Counted from the stretch's first letter, positions 10,146-19,482 are shown. The stretch: 64,000 nt of DNA from CAUZWH01 sp965247665 (GCA_965247665.1 CBDFHH010000004.1:1-64000), one strand, 5' to 3'. Notes: generated from the letters alone by a model not told the origin. Numbers and translations are program-made.

Positions 10146-10757
10146 ATGCTGAAGCTGCACTTTGCTCCGCAATCGCGCGCCGGCAGAATTGTCTGGCTAC
10201 TCGAAGAGTTGGGACTCCCCCATGAAATCAACAAGATGGCCTTCCACCCGAAAGCGCTGAAATCTGATGAGCATCGGGCGCGTCATCCTCTGGGGCGGGT
10301 GCCGGTGTTGGAAGACCGCGACGTGATGATTTACGAATCGGGCGCCATCGTCGAGTATGTGCTTGCGCGCCACGGTGAAGCCGGTCTTAAACCAGCCGTC
10401 GACTCACCCGAGTTTCCGAACTATCTACAATGGTTTCACTACTGCGAAGGCATGGTAATGCCACCCATCAACACCATCGTGGTGCAGACAATCTTGTTAC
10501 CGGAAGAACGGCGAAACGATGAAGTTCTGGGACAGGCCACACGACTGCTCTCAAAATCCCTGCAACCGGTCGACACCGGCTTGGAGGGAAAAGATTATCT
10601 GGCCGGCAGCTTTTCCGCCGCGGACATCATGCTCGGGCATGCGGTGTACATGAGTAACCGGTTGGGTTGTGTTAGCGAAGAGATGAACAATTTGAAGATG
10701 TATATCAAACGAATAGAGTCCCGCCCGGCGTTTCAGACCGCCATCAACATGGAATAA
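10146..10757 (+). CDS. Glutathione S-transferase family protein
   Basis: 203 residues from the ATG at 10146, which follows an AGGCGAGGGGGG-rich leader. The N-terminal thioredoxin-like domain (MLKLHFAPQSRAGRIVWLLEELG) includes the cis-proline segment GRVPVLED and the glutathione-contacting YESGAIVEYV. The C-terminal helical domain ends SRPAFQTAI. The family conjugates or reduces electrophiles with glutathione in the cytosol. The catalytic Ser/Cys of beta-class enzymes would fall in 'APQSRAG', so Ser is likely. It is followed after 7 nt by the ferritin-like gene, suggesting co-transcription. Substrate unknown. Confidence 0.88.
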   Translation: MLKLHFAPQSRAGRIVWLLEELGLPHEINKMAFHPKALKSDEHRARHPLGRVPVLEDRDVMIYESGAIVEYVLARHGEAGLKPAVDSPEFPNYLQWFHYCEGMVMPPINTIVVQTILLPEERRNDEVLGQATRLLSKSLQPVDTGLEGKDYLAGSFSAADIMLGHAVYMSNRLGCVSEEMNNLKMYIKRIESRPAFQTAINME

Positions 10758-10764
10758 CAATTCA

Positions 10765-11286
10765 GTGCCGCAACAACACACACTTAACCCGAAATACCTG
10801 CCTACGTTGCTCCGCTATTACGAGGAAGAAATTATGGGGGAGACGTACTTCAGGGAGCTTGGCTTGCACTTTCGTTCACCCGTGATACGCGAGCACTTCA
10901 ACCAGCTAGCAAGGGTCGAACGACACGCGGCCGCCATGGTAGAGCCACTGCTCGAAAAATACGGCCTTCGACCGCGATCAGCGGCAACCCTCGAGAAGCT
11001 TGGAAAAAAAGCCGTCGAACGCCATCAAGACCACACTTGGAATGAGTTTATCGCCCACATACTCAAGCGTTACCCGCTCTACATGGATGACTTCCATGGG
11101 CTGGAAAACATGGCGCCGGTGATTGATCTCCCCTATCTGGAAGCCCTGAGTGATCACGAGTTGGCCGCGATTGAGTTTGCCGAACGAGAGCGGGCGGGCG
11201 ACAAAAACAGCGTGGACTCGTTGGCGATCTATCTTTCGCGGTCTATCCCCGCAAGCTCCAAGCAGTCAAAACGCTGGAAATCATGA
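10765..11286 (+). CDS. Ferritin-like/rubrerythrin-like fold protein of unknown function
   Basis: 173 residues from a GTG at 10765, 7 nt after the GST gene. The sequence is almost all helix with repeated carboxylate/His patterns typical of a four-helix diiron bundle: YYEEEIMGETYFREL, ARVERHAAAMVEPLL, ENMAPVIDLPYLEALSDHELAAIEFAERE. The E-x6-Y and D-H-E-x4-E-F-x-E patterns suggest metal ligands, but I cannot name the family. A partnership with the upstream GST is suggested only by spacing. The alternative is a non-metal helical bundle. Confidence 0.6.
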   Translation: MPQQHTLNPKYLPTLLRYYEEEIMGETYFRELGLHFRSPVIREHFNQLARVERHAAAMVEPLLEKYGLRPRSAATLEKLGKKAVERHQDHTWNEFIAHILKRYPLYMDDFHGLENMAPVIDLPYLEALSDHELAAIEFAERERAGDKNSVDSLAIYLSRSIPASSKQSKRWKS

Positions 11287-11314
11287 AGCGCACGGCATAC
11301 CGGCCCGTGCTCGC

Positions 11315-12229
11315 CTAGCGCAAGGTCCGAGCAAACTCCCGGATGTCATCCACCAGCAGATCGGGTTGCTCCAAGGCAGCGAAGTGGCCGCCGTTGGGCA
11401 TCTCGGTCCAGCGTGTGATGTTGTAGACACGCTCTATATATGACCGGGGTGCCCAAGACAGCAGCTCGGCCGGAAATAAAGCCGCCGCGGTTGGAACCTC
11501 GACACGCCTGCCCTCGGGAGATAGCACACGCCCACCTTCCTCGCGCCGACCGTAGTAGATCCACGACGCCGTGTTGAAGGTACGTGTGACCAGATAGACC
11601 ATGATGTTGGTCAGCAGCAAATCTTTGCTGTGCACACTCTCGATGTTGTTGCCAGCGATATCGGACCACGAGTTGAACTTCTCTATGATCCAGGCGGCGA
11701 CCCCCACCGGGCTGTCCATCATTGCGTAGCTCAAGGTCTGCGGTTTTGTCGCCTGCTGGGTCCGGTAGCCATTCTCCATCATCTGCTCGCGCTCGAATTC
11801 GTCGGCCCAGGCTTGTTCTTCCGACCCCTTGGGACCGCCGGGGTGGCGCATCGTCATTATGTTGATATGGATGGCGCGGCAGGCGGTTGCGTGGTTGAGG
11901 CCGAGCCAGGACGAAATAGCGCCGCCCCAGTCTCCACCCTGGGCCAGGTAGCTCCCGTATCCCAGTACGTCGGTCATCAAGGTGTCGAACAGGACGGACA
12001 TCTTGCGGGGTCCGAAGGGACGCGGTGGACGGCCGGAGAAACCAAACCCCGGCAGGGACGGCGCGATGACGTCGAAGGCGTCCTCGGCGCTGCCACCGAA
12101 GCGTTCCGGATGGGCCAGGGGCTCGATGATATCGAGGAACTCAACAACCGATCCCGGCCAACCGTGGGAGATGATCAGCGGCATCGGCGCTGGCGCGCTG
12201 CCCTTCTCATGGATGAAGTGCAGCGAGCT
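11315..12229 (-). pseudogene. Epoxide hydrolase (alpha/beta fold), 5'-truncated
   Basis: The readable part starts LHFIHEKGSAPAP just after an in-frame TGA (12230-12232) and runs MPLIISHGWPGSVVEF (oxyanion HGWPG), QGGDWGGAISSW (nucleophile Asp in G-G-D-W-G), and NGGHFAALEQPD (catalytic His). This is the microsomal-type epoxide hydrolase family, which normally has an N-terminal EHN domain of about 90-100 residues before 'HFIH'. No EHN sequence can be found upstream in any frame. An ATG at 12184 allows a 289-residue product without the EHN lid. Truncation is the simplest reading. It is convergent with the ferritin-like gene. Confidence 0.8.
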
Positions 12230-12232
12230 TCA

Positions 12233-12541
12233 CCGGTAGCTAACGCCGGCAAGTCCCGATGCCTCTCGTCAAGGGTTCTCAGGATTTTGGAGTTAAGCGC
12301 CGTACAGACTTTCCTCGTAAGCTGAATGTTCCACACGAAGGTGGGAAACATAGAGAACACGTCGGAGCTTTCCATCCATGACTCAGGTCTAGTCGGCATA
12401 TGTTTCCTGAGACCGAGGGTTCTTTATCTTAGTCGGATGGGGATGGTTGAGGTAGGTGGGTCTCTTACCTAGTCCGATACTCGTGTTGTTCCCGTCCTTG
12501 TGGTAAGTACTCGTCGCAACAAATCAAATGGCTGCACACCA
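12233..12541. other. Intergenic stretch without a recognisable gene
   Basis: Between the truncated epoxide hydrolase and the MlrC-like gene. A short minus-strand frame (12175-12399) has no family resemblance and does not encode the missing EHN domain. It presumably holds the divergent promoters; I see no convincing operator or hairpin. Confidence 0.5.
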
Positions 12542-14026
12542 ATGCGCATAGCGATTGCGGGGATCTCCCACGAAACCAACACGTACTGTAAAGACCTGAC
12601 CACCGGTGACGCGTTCCGCGTGCTGCGTGGCGATGCGCTTCTTGCTACTGATGGTCAGGAAACCGACGTCGGCGGTATGGTAAACGCGGTGCGTGCTCTT
12701 GGCGCGCAACCAGTTCCCATCATGGTGTGTGACGCCCAGCCGTCGGGCACGATTGAAGCGGGTGCTTACCACGCTTTCAAACAGGAAATCCTCGATGGAC
12801 TGAGCACGGAACGCTGCGATGCGGTATTGCTCGCGTTGCACGGAGCCGGAGTGGTCGAGGGAATTGACGATCTGGAAGGCGATCTCTCAGCCGCGGTACG
12901 CGCATTGGTCGGCGCCGACGTTGCCCTTGTCGCCACATTCGATCTGCACGGGAATATCACTCAGACCATGGCCGATGTCTTGAATGGAGTGTTTGCCTGC
13001 CATCAATATCCACACATCGACATGCATCATCGCAGCCGCGAAGCCGCCGAGCTTGCGTTACGCCTGGTGAACGCAGAGCTCACGACTTCAGTATTTGTCG
13101 AAACCCTTCCGATGTTGCTGCCCTGCACCACCACCTTCGAAGAACCCGGCAAATCGATGCTGGGGCAAATTCTCGAAGCTGAAGCAGCACCCGGTATTGT
13201 TGATGTCAGCTGGTTTCACGGTTTTCCCTACACCGACATCCCCCAGGTAGGCGCGAGCATCTGCGTCACCGCGACATCGGAAATCCTGGCTCGGCAGACC
13301 GCGGCAAACACCGCCACCCATTTGTGGTCGGCACGGGATTCTTTTCTGCCCCGAAGTCTGTCAGCCAAGCAAGCACTGGAAGCTGCGAGCGAGCTCGATG
13401 TATCACCGGTGATCATCAACGAGACATCCGACAACCCGGGAGGCGGCGCGCCCGGAGATGGCACTCACTTGCTGCGGGCCATGATCGAAAGTCAAGTGAA
13501 GGACGCCTGCTTCGGCTTTATCGTCGATCCACAATCCGCGGCCACGGCCCACGCGGCCGGGGTAGATACGCAAGTGCACTTGGAACTGGGCGGCCACTAC
13601 GACGATTTGCACGGCGCACCGCTGAAAGTCTCGGGCACGGTGCGTGCACTCCATGATGGCCGTCTGATTTTACAGGCCATGTTTAAGGGGGCGCCCTGCA
13701 ATCTCGGTCCGATGGCGCGTATCGAGATCAACGGGATCGACGTGATTGTTGTTTCCCGGCGCTCACAAACTTTCGACCCCGAGCCTTTTCTCGCGGTTGG
13801 TATAGATATCACGTGCTACAAATTTGTTGCCCTCAAATCGAGTCACCATTTCCGGGCCGGTTTCAAAGACGTCGCCGCGGCCATCGTTACCGCAGACACC
13901 CCAGGGTTGTGCACCCACAAAATTGAAACGTTCACCCGCCAACGGTCCCAAATGCCAATGTGGCCGGTGGATGCAGCCGCGACCTATCCCCTGCCCCCGA
14001 CAACAACCGGGGACGTTCCGGGGTGA
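12542..14026 (+). CDS. M81 family metallopeptidase-like protein (microcystinase C / MlrC-like)
   Basis: 494 residues from the ATG at 12542; upstream in-frame codons add only unconserved residues. The start MRIAIAGISHETNTY is diagnostic of the family (H-E-T-N metal region). FDLHGNIT and CHQYPHIDMHHR follow in the N-terminal catalytic domain, with NETSDNPGGGAPGDGTHLLRAMI in the C-terminal MlrC_C domain and the closing KSSHHFRAGFK. Family members are putative zinc peptidases/amidases, cytoplasmic, named for linear microcystin degradation, but most act on unknown small substrates. The terminal GTGA overlaps the start of the next PhyH gene by 4 nt, so the two are translationally coupled. The CDS is intact. 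Confidence 0.9.
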   Translation: MRIAIAGISHETNTYCKDLTTGDAFRVLRGDALLATDGQETDVGGMVNAVRALGAQPVPIMVCDAQPSGTIEAGAYHAFKQEILDGLSTERCDAVLLALHGAGVVEGIDDLEGDLSAAVRALVGADVALVATFDLHGNITQTMADVLNGVFACHQYPHIDMHHRSREAAELALRLVNAELTTSVFVETLPMLLPCTTTFEEPGKSMLGQILEAEAAPGIVDVSWFHGFPYTDIPQVGASICVTATSEILARQTAANTATHLWSARDSFLPRSLSAKQALEAASELDVSPVIINETSDNPGGGAPGDGTHLLRAMIESQVKDACFGFIVDPQSAATAHAAGVDTQVHLELGGHYDDLHGAPLKVSGTVRALHDGRLILQAMFKGAPCNLGPMARIEINGIDVIVVSRRSQTFDPEPFLAVGIDITCYKFVALKSSHHFRAGFKDVAAAIVTADTPGLCTHKIETFTRQRSQMPMWPVDAAATYPLPPTTTGDVPG

Positions 14027-14831
14027 TCAGCGCGGACAAGATTGATGGGTTTGCTCGCGATGGTGCGGTGTGCTTACGCCAACAATTCGAACCAAAGTGG
14101 ATCGAGCACCTTGCCCTCGGGTTCGAACGAAACTTAGCCGAGCCGGGCCCCTAAGCCACCTCCTACACCCCACCCGGGAATCCAGGCGCTTATCTGGACG
14201 ACCTGATGAACTGGGAGCGGATCCCCGAGTACCGGAAGTTTATTTTCGACTCACCGGCCGCGCGCATTGCCGGTGAGCTCACCCTCTCTACCCACTGCCG
14301 AATCCTGCTCGAGAACATGCTCATCAAAGAGCCGGGCACAACAGAAGCGTCACCCTGGATCAAGATCAGCCCTATTACTGTGTTGAGGGAGACAAGCTCT
14401 GCAGTGTGTGGGTAGCGCTTGACTCGGTTCCGGCAAAGGCTTGCGTGGAATTTGTCGCCGGATCGCATCGCTGGGAAAAACTGTTTACCCCCATCAAGTT
14501 TGGCGACCTCGCAGAGTACTCTTACCCGGCCGGTACTTTCGAAACGCCACCCGACATCGAGGGCAACCGCAGCCAGTACAGAATTCTGTCCTGGGATCTG
14601 CGCCCGGGTGATTGCCTCGTTTTCCACATGCGCAGCCTCCACCGAGCACCGTCGACCGAGAATCTGACCACCCGGCGCCGCGCCTTCTCGACTCGCTGGT
14701 TAGGCGACGATGTCGTTTACACCCAAAGATCCGGAGCCATGTTCCCGCAATTTCCGCCGCCACACCCAAAGGTGGGCGAGCCGATGGACCATCCCGCTTT
14801 TCCCATCGTGTGGAGACGTACGGACTCATGA
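14023..14831 (+). pseudogene. PhyH (phytanoyl-CoA dioxygenase-like) gene with in-frame stop and frameshift
   Basis: Starts at the GTG at 14023 coupled to the MlrC-like gene. The first frame reads ISADKIDGFARDGAVCLRQ, typical of a PhyH N-terminus, then meets TAA at 14152. The same frame continues YTPPGNPGAYLDDLMNWER to LIKEPGTTEASPW. There one base is missing near 14362: the next frame reads HQDQPYYCVEGDKLCSVWV, which would supply the W-H-Q-D iron-binding motif, then FVAGSHRWEKLF and LRPGDCLVFHMRSLHRAP (distal His) with the closing Arg. Both halves are well preserved, so decay is recent or the lesions are errors. Expected function: Fe(II)/2-oxoglutarate hydroxylase. Confidence 0.88.
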
Positions 14832-14882
14832 GTGGAAACCAGTCCACTCAATCGTGCGTAGTGAAAATCTGGATAGGTCGAC

Positions 14883-15725
14883 TCAGTACGAACGCATGTC
14901 TTCGAAAGTTGCGTCTTCCTGGAGCACGATCTGTGGATTTGCGTTATCCACCCAGCCCGCGCCTTTGGAAAACTGGTCGTAACCGACAAGACGCTGCAGT
15001 TTTTCGGAAAACGTCCGCGCCACCTCGGGAGGACAGGCGAGGTACATATTCTCTTCCTGACGTAACCATCCCAACGCATAGCCGAACAATGCGCCGACCC
15101 GATGCGTATTGGAACGATTCTCTCCGCCACCGTGGTAGGTGGCTCCCAGATAAAGCGCGACCGAGCCCTTTGGCATCACCGCCTGGTTGACCTCGTGCTC
15201 CTCGGGCATACGTTCGCGGTCTTCCCATCGGTGACTACCTGGCACCAGGCTGGTTGCACCGTTGTCAAGGGTAAAGTCCGTTACGGCCCACATACCGTGA
15301 ACCAGGCAATTGAGCTCTGGCAACGCGTTGTGGAAAATTTCCGGATAAATGCCATCGTCTCGATGAATAATCTGGCGTATTTCCCCGGGCCCGAGATCCA
15401 CCATGTGAGTGACCTGCAGGCGATAGACATTACAGTTGGGCAACAACAGACGGTCACAGACATCGAGCACCGTCTCATTGAGTGCAATGTTCCGTGCAAT
15501 CTCCGAGCGAGCCACCAAAGAGGACACCCGGCGGGTTTTGTATCCGGAAAAATCATCGATCCCGGTGGGCCGTTCCTCGAACCACGGATTCAAATCGGCG
15601 CTCAGCTGATCCATCTCGGCTTCGCTGTAGAGGTTTTCAACGATCACGCAACCAGCTTCCTCCAGCGCAGCGGTAACAGCCTCACCAGCCGCGTTTTTGT
15701 CCAAACGAGGAATTTCGCTAGTCAT
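14883..15725 (-). CDS. PhyH family Fe(II)/2-oxoglutarate dioxygenase
   Basis: 280 residues from the ATG at 15725, preceded by AAAGGTGATG; an ATG two codons upstream is also possible. N-terminal AALEEAGCVIVENLYSEAEMDQL is the standard PhyH opening. The iron facial triad is visible as IIHRDDG (H-x-D) and YHGGGENRSNTHRVG (distal His, then the 2-oxoglutarate-binding Arg region). SLVPGSHRWED is the conserved turn. The domain hydroxylates an unactivated carbon while decarboxylating 2-oxoglutarate; the substrate is not predictable. Convergent with the broken PhyH gene at 14023. Confidence 0.9.
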   Translation of the reverse strand: MTSEIPRLDKNAAGEAVTAALEEAGCVIVENLYSEAEMDQLSADLNPWFEERPTGIDDFSGYKTRRVSSLVARSEIARNIALNETVLDVCDRLLLPNCNVYRLQVTHMVDLGPGEIRQIIHRDDGIYPEIFHNALPELNCLVHGMWAVTDFTLDNGATSLVPGSHRWEDRERMPEEHEVNQAVMPKGSVALYLGATYHGGGENRSNTHRVGALFGYALGWLRQEENMYLACPPEVARTFSEKLQRLVGYDQFSKGAGWVDNANPQIVLQEDATFEDMRSY

Positions 15726-15841
15726 GGTCATCACCTTTGGTTCGCACGCACGCCAAGTCATGTATCAAATGACCTGGCGGTTGGGTTTGTCAACAAGACT
15801 GACCATCGGGGACTACCCCGACGGCCGGGACCAGCCCGGTA

Positions 15842-16039
15842 TCAGCTTGGGGTGTCGGGCGACTCTTCGCCTAGCTCGGGGCTGTCCGCCGACTCCGGCG
15901 AGTCTGCACCGGTCTCAGCGTTCGCGGCTTGTTTCTCCGCCTTGAGGCTGAGCTTGGCCTCGCGTTTCGCTTCGCGCTTGGCTGCCTTGGCCTTGGCCCG
16001 GGCATTTCGTTCGAAACCATAGTTTGGCTTTCGCGCCAT
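15842..16039 (-). CDS. Small lysine/alanine-rich conserved protein
   Basis: 65 residues: MARKPNYGFERNARAKAKAA then a KREAKREAKL-type helix and an acidic PESADSPELGEES tail. A strong AAAGGAGGT ribosome site lies 8 nt before the ATG at 16039. I recall small MARKPDYGFE-starting proteins as a conserved uncharacterised family in Gammaproteobacteria and relatives, which supports this as a real gene. The basic helix with an acidic tail could bind nucleic acid, but this is speculation. It lies just downstream of the RhlE-like helicase on the same strand (28-nt gap), suggesting co-expression. Confidence 0.75.
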   Translation of the reverse strand: MARKPNYGFERNARAKAKAAKREAKREAKLSLKAEKQAANAETGADSPESADSPELGEESPDTPS

Positions 16040-16067
16040 CGTATAAGACCTCCTTTTATTGAGGGAT

Positions 16068-17354
16068 TCATGCCGGAGTGCGTTGTCCCTTCCCCTGAGA
16101 CTTGCGCCGCCGAGTTCTACCTGCCCGCGGCAAAGCGCAGTGCGATTTCCGACTTGGTCGCTTGACACTCGTGCCATTACGCGTGCCTTGCCCAACTGGC
16201 TTAGGCGTAGTATCTGGATTGGGCTCGAAGCCGGCAAGCTCGCGTATCGTCAAGCGTACGCGAAGCAGCCTTTCGATGGATCGCAAATACGGCTTCTCGT
16301 CGTGACAAACCAGGGAGATCGCCTCGCCACTGGCACCAGCCCGACCGGTTCGCCCAATGCGATGCACGTAGTCATCCGCAATGTTTGGCAGCTCGAAGTT
16401 GACGACACACGCAAGACCGTCGATATCCAGTCCCCTGGAAGCAATGTCGGTCGCGACGAGTACCCTGACTTCTCCCGTCTTAAAGCTTGCGAGTGCCCGG
16501 GTGCGCGCACTTTGCGTCTTGTTACCGTGAATCGCCACCGCACCGAGGTGGGCGCGTTCGAGCTTTCGCACCAGCTTGTTCGCGCCATGTTTGGTGCGGG
16601 TAAATACCAGCACCTGTTGCCACCCGCTACCGTGGATCAAGTCCGCGAGCAGCTCGGGTTTGCGTTTTGCATCCACGGCATAAATAGTCTGATTGACCTT
16701 TGGAGCCGCGCTGTTTCTCGGCGCAACCTCGATTAGTCTTGGACGATTCATGAGTCGCTCGGCTAACACCATTACCGGCTCGGCAAAGGTGGCGCTGAAC
16801 AGCAGGTTCTGACGTCGTCGCGGCAAAAGCGCCAACACCCGTTTGATATCGTGGACAAAACCCATATCGAGCATACGGTCGGCTTCATCGAGCACCAGGG
16901 TCTCGACTTGACTCAAGTTGATGGTTCTGCGCGAGACATGATCGAGCAATCGGCCCGGGGTCGCTACCACGATGTCGCTGCCCGCCCGTAAGGCATTCAG
17001 CTGCGGGCCCATGCCGACCCCGCCAAAAATGGTTGTGCTGCGAAGGGGTAGATGTGCTCCATAGGTTTGGATGCTCTCTCCGACTTGAACCGCCAGCTCC
17101 CGTGTCGGCACCACAATCAGGGCTCTGACCGGGCGAAAGTGCATTCGCGAAACGCGATGCTCCATCAGTCGCTGCAAGATTGGCAGGGTAAAACCTGCCG
17201 TCTTTCCGGTACCCGTCTGGGCCGCGGCCAGTAGATCTTCCCCGGCGAGAATGGCCGGTATGGCCTCACGTTGGATAGCGGTGGGGATAACATAACCTTG
17301 CTCGCGTGTGGCGAGCAGTAGTTCGGCCCTGAGGCCAAGTAATTCGAATGACAG
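16068..17354 (-). CDS. rhlE: DEAD-box RNA helicase, RhlE-like, probable CTG start
   Basis: RhlE proteins start MSF..LGL; here the matching sequence is LSFELLGLRAELL, whose first codon is CTG (17352-17354), preceded by AGGAG with 8-nt spacing. No ATG/GTG/TTG lies nearby; the longer frame to 17546 adds unconserved residues. Helicase motifs in order: Q motif (GYVIPTAIQREAI), I AQTGTGKT, Ia PTRELA, Ib TPGRLLDH, II VLDEADRMLD, III SAT, IV VLVFTRTKH, V ATDIASRGLDI, VI YVHRIGRTGR. The basic tail ends RRRKSQGKGQ. It unwinds structured RNA in the cytoplasm, in ribosome assembly or mRNA decay. From the CTG the protein has 428 residues, near the normal RhlE size. Confidence 0.9.
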   Translation of the reverse strand: MSFELLGLRAELLLATREQGYVIPTAIQREAIPAILAGEDLLAAAQTGTGKTAGFTLPILQRLMEHRVSRMHFRPVRALIVVPTRELAVQVGESIQTYGAHLPLRSTTIFGGVGMGPQLNALRAGSDIVVATPGRLLDHVSRRTINLSQVETLVLDEADRMLDMGFVHDIKRVLALLPRRRQNLLFSATFAEPVMVLAERLMNRPRLIEVAPRNSAAPKVNQTIYAVDAKRKPELLADLIHGSGWQQVLVFTRTKHGANKLVRKLERAHLGAVAIHGNKTQSARTRALASFKTGEVRVLVATDIASRGLDIDGLACVVNFELPNIADDYVHRIGRTGRAGASGEAISLVCHDEKPYLRSIERLLRVRLTIRELAGFEPNPDTTPKPVGQGTRNGTSVKRPSRKSHCALPRAGRTRRRKSQGKGQRTPA

Positions 17355-17650
17355 TGAACTTACTCCTGATGAAGCCCGAACCGGACGGATTGCAGCCGGA
17401 TCCAGCTTTGTGAATCGAAAGATCGGGGGGTAGCCTTGAGAGGTATGCCGCGAACTAAACAGTGAGGGATTTCGGTTTGCCCAACCCTCAGGGGTCGCGA
17501 CCCTACACGAATCGCGCGCGAAATGCACTCTCATCGAGATTGTCAAGCTAAAGACTCAATGAAGGTGCCGCTCCCTGGAGCGCTGCGGACATGGCGCCCG
17601 AAAGGGGTATTGCCGGAAATCAATAGCGGTCAACGATACCCGCGGGCAAC
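17355..17650. other. Upstream region of the helicase, no gene seen
   Basis: Contains the helicase leader and, at the left, the end of the oxygenase gene at 17651. No conserved frame is visible in it; an upstream extension of the helicase frame to 17546 lacks family similarity. Confidence 0.45.
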
Positions 17651-18694
17651 TCAACTATCTAGCTCGTTCACGAAGGGGGTCAGCTCCTCCATGGCGTCCG
17701 CCAACGCGGTTCGCAACTCGGCAGGATCGCTCTCCATAGAGGCACCGCGAATAAACGCATCGAGTTTGGTTTGGGCCCGCCAGGCCTTATAACGAGCGTA
17801 CTCGGCGACCAGGGCTGGCGAGTTGAAGCGTTGGATTTCGCTCCAGTGTGTGACATCTGGAACAGACGGGTCGGCAACTACCAGCCCTGGGACAAACATC
17901 ATGCGCTCGCCCGGGCTTCCCATGGGTTCGCCACGGTGCAGCACGTAGTTACCTTGCATCAACACCCCGTATCCGGGGCCAGGAAAAGCGAGCGATTCGA
18001 CTCGTTCAGCGGGCAGATCGGTAAGTTTTCCGACCGACCGGATGAGCTGCTCCTCGGGGCATTGGCAAAGCCTGGCGACATCGGAACGGGTGCCGTTGAA
18101 ATATTGAAATCGTCCACCGTCAAGAGTTGCAGGGTCGTGTAATGCGATCACGCAGGCAAACCCGACCGTGTCCAGGTGCCACCCTTGTTGGGTCTTGCTG
18201 ATGTCCTGCGGTTCAAAAACCAGGGTGGAGCGAACCGTGGGCATGGGATGGCCAATCAGATCCACACCGACAATCTCCGAGAAGAACGTGGTGATGTCCG
18301 GGCAAGCACAAATGTCGCGCATGAATTTTGAGCTGTAGGCCGATCCCCGCGGTTTGACGTAGGCCGCCTTGGGATCACCTTCGGTACGCGCATTGAGTCG
18401 GCGAAACGCACGCGCCGATTCGCGCATTGCCGCCACCCCATCGTCAGAAAAGATCCGCATCGGTCCAGCCACCGCCACCTGTGTAGGGGCTGCGTTACTC
18501 GTCTTCTCGTCGTAACCAAAATCACCCAGACAAACGCACCGAGTGGGTTTTTCCAACGCCAGATGCACCGCCGGGTCGAATGTCGGCTCACCTTCGATAA
18601 TGGGATAAGCCTTGGGAATGGATGCAGGAAAAGGAATATCCGGCACGGACATGGGCCAAGCTCCGGTTGCAAACTTATCGGGTTCTTCGTACAT
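17651..18694 (-). CDS. Fe(II)/2-oxoglutarate-dependent oxygenase (PhyH-like, divergent)
   Basis: 347 residues from the ATG at 18694, placed 8 nt after GTGAGGTG; the longer frame to 18865 crosses the divergent nitroreductase promoter and is rejected. The H-x-D motif is in GWHLDTVGFACV and the distal His in YGVLMQGNYVLHRGEP, with Arg in GERMMFVPGL. Most of the N-terminal 150 residues are unlike the shorter PhyH genes nearby, so this is a separate subgroup. It is probably a cytoplasmic hydroxylase with unknown substrate. Divergent from the nitroreductase gene with a 33-nt gap between start codons, implying a shared control region. Confidence 0.8.
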   Translation of the reverse strand: MYEEPDKFATGAWPMSVPDIPFPASIPKAYPIIEGEPTFDPAVHLALEKPTRCVCLGDFGYDEKTSNAAPTQVAVAGPMRIFSDDGVAAMRESARAFRRLNARTEGDPKAAYVKPRGSAYSSKFMRDICACPDITTFFSEIVGVDLIGHPMPTVRSTLVFEPQDISKTQQGWHLDTVGFACVIALHDPATLDGGRFQYFNGTRSDVARLCQCPEEQLIRSVGKLTDLPAERVESLAFPGPGYGVLMQGNYVLHRGEPMGSPGERMMFVPGLVVADPSVPDVTHWSEIQRFNSPALVAEYARYKAWRAQTKLDAFIRGASMESDPAELRTALADAMEELTPFVNELDS

Positions 18695-18727
18695 GGTACT
18701 GCACCTCACTCGGGCGGGGACTGACAA

Positions 18728-19414
18728 ATGGAACTTTTCGAGGTCATGCGCACCACTTTCTCGGCGCGCGAGTACACCGGCGAGCACGTTCCGGACGAGA
18801 TTCTCTATGAAGTCCTGGATAACGCCCGATTTGCACCCAGCGGTGGAAACCGCCAGGGCGCCCACGTGGTGGTGGTGCGTGATAGCGCTACCAAAGAAGC
18901 CTTATCTAAACTGGCGGTGCCGGCCGCCAAGCGCTACATAGCCCAGGTCAAGACCGGTGAAGGACCGTGGAACACTGTTGCGCCTACCACGGTAAGTGAC
19001 CAGACCATCGCCAATACACCGGTGCCTAAGATAATGGTCGAGCCATTTCGAACCTCATCGGTAGTCTTAGTGGTGCTGGTCGACCTGCGAGTGGTCGCCT
19101 CGATGGATCAGTTGCTGGAGCGAATAGGCGTGGTCTCTGGTGCCTCCATCTACCCCCTGGTGTGGAATATCTTGATGGGTCTGCGCCAAGCCGGCTACGG
19201 CGGCACCATCACCACCCTGGCCGCCGCCCGCGAATCTGAGGTACAGAGTCTGATTGGTGCACCCGAGCACTATGCTGTGGCAGCTTGTCTGCCGATTGGC
19301 AAACCCGTCAAACAACTCACCAAGCTCAAACGCCGCGCCGTTAACCGATTTGTCACCCACGAACGCTGGAACGGCCCAGCTTTCGAGTCGGACCAAGCTA
19401 ACCCATTGATTTAA
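18728..19414 (+). CDS. Nitroreductase family FMN-dependent oxidoreductase
   Basis: 228 residues. The opening MELFEVMRTTFSAREYTGE and NARFAPSGGNRQ are the FMN-binding R-x-R/S-x-R and P-S-x-x-N-x-Q signatures of the family; GLRQAGYGGTITT and LPIGKP close the fold. Such flavoproteins reduce nitro groups, quinones or, in some cases, dehalogenate or reduce enones using NAD(P)H. The gene is divergent from a 2OG oxygenase and followed by a hairpin at about 19458. The role within the catabolic region is unknown. Confidence 0.88.
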   Translation: MELFEVMRTTFSAREYTGEHVPDEILYEVLDNARFAPSGGNRQGAHVVVVRDSATKEALSKLAVPAAKRYIAQVKTGEGPWNTVAPTTVSDQTIANTPVPKIMVEPFRTSSVVLVVLVDLRVVASMDQLLERIGVVSGASIYPLVWNILMGLRQAGYGGTITTLAAARESEVQSLIGAPEHYAVAACLPIGKPVKQLTKLKRRAVNRFVTHERWNGPAFESDQANPLI

Positions 19415-19457
19415 TGACAAATAGGGTCGAATTCGGGTTGAATTTGAGGCCTAAAAC

Positions 19458-19482
19458 GGCCTTTTTACCCTGTGAAAAGGCC
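19458..19482. terminator. Hairpin between convergent genes, probable bidirectional terminator
   Basis: GGCCTTTT and AAAAGGCC form an 8-bp stem around a 9-nt loop in an unusually AT-rich patch between the nitroreductase stop and the end of the convergent amidase gene. The A/T tracts inside the stem could serve as U-tracts in either direction. Confidence 0.45.

Noticed and set aside
11630..12325. Plus-strand frame opposite the epoxide hydrolase
   Set aside because: Antisense of the conserved G-G-D-W-G and H-G-W-P-G region; shadow frame.
16059..16736. Plus-strand 225-residue frame opposite the helicase
   Set aside because: It is antisense to conserved helicase motifs; the sequence has no family resemblance.
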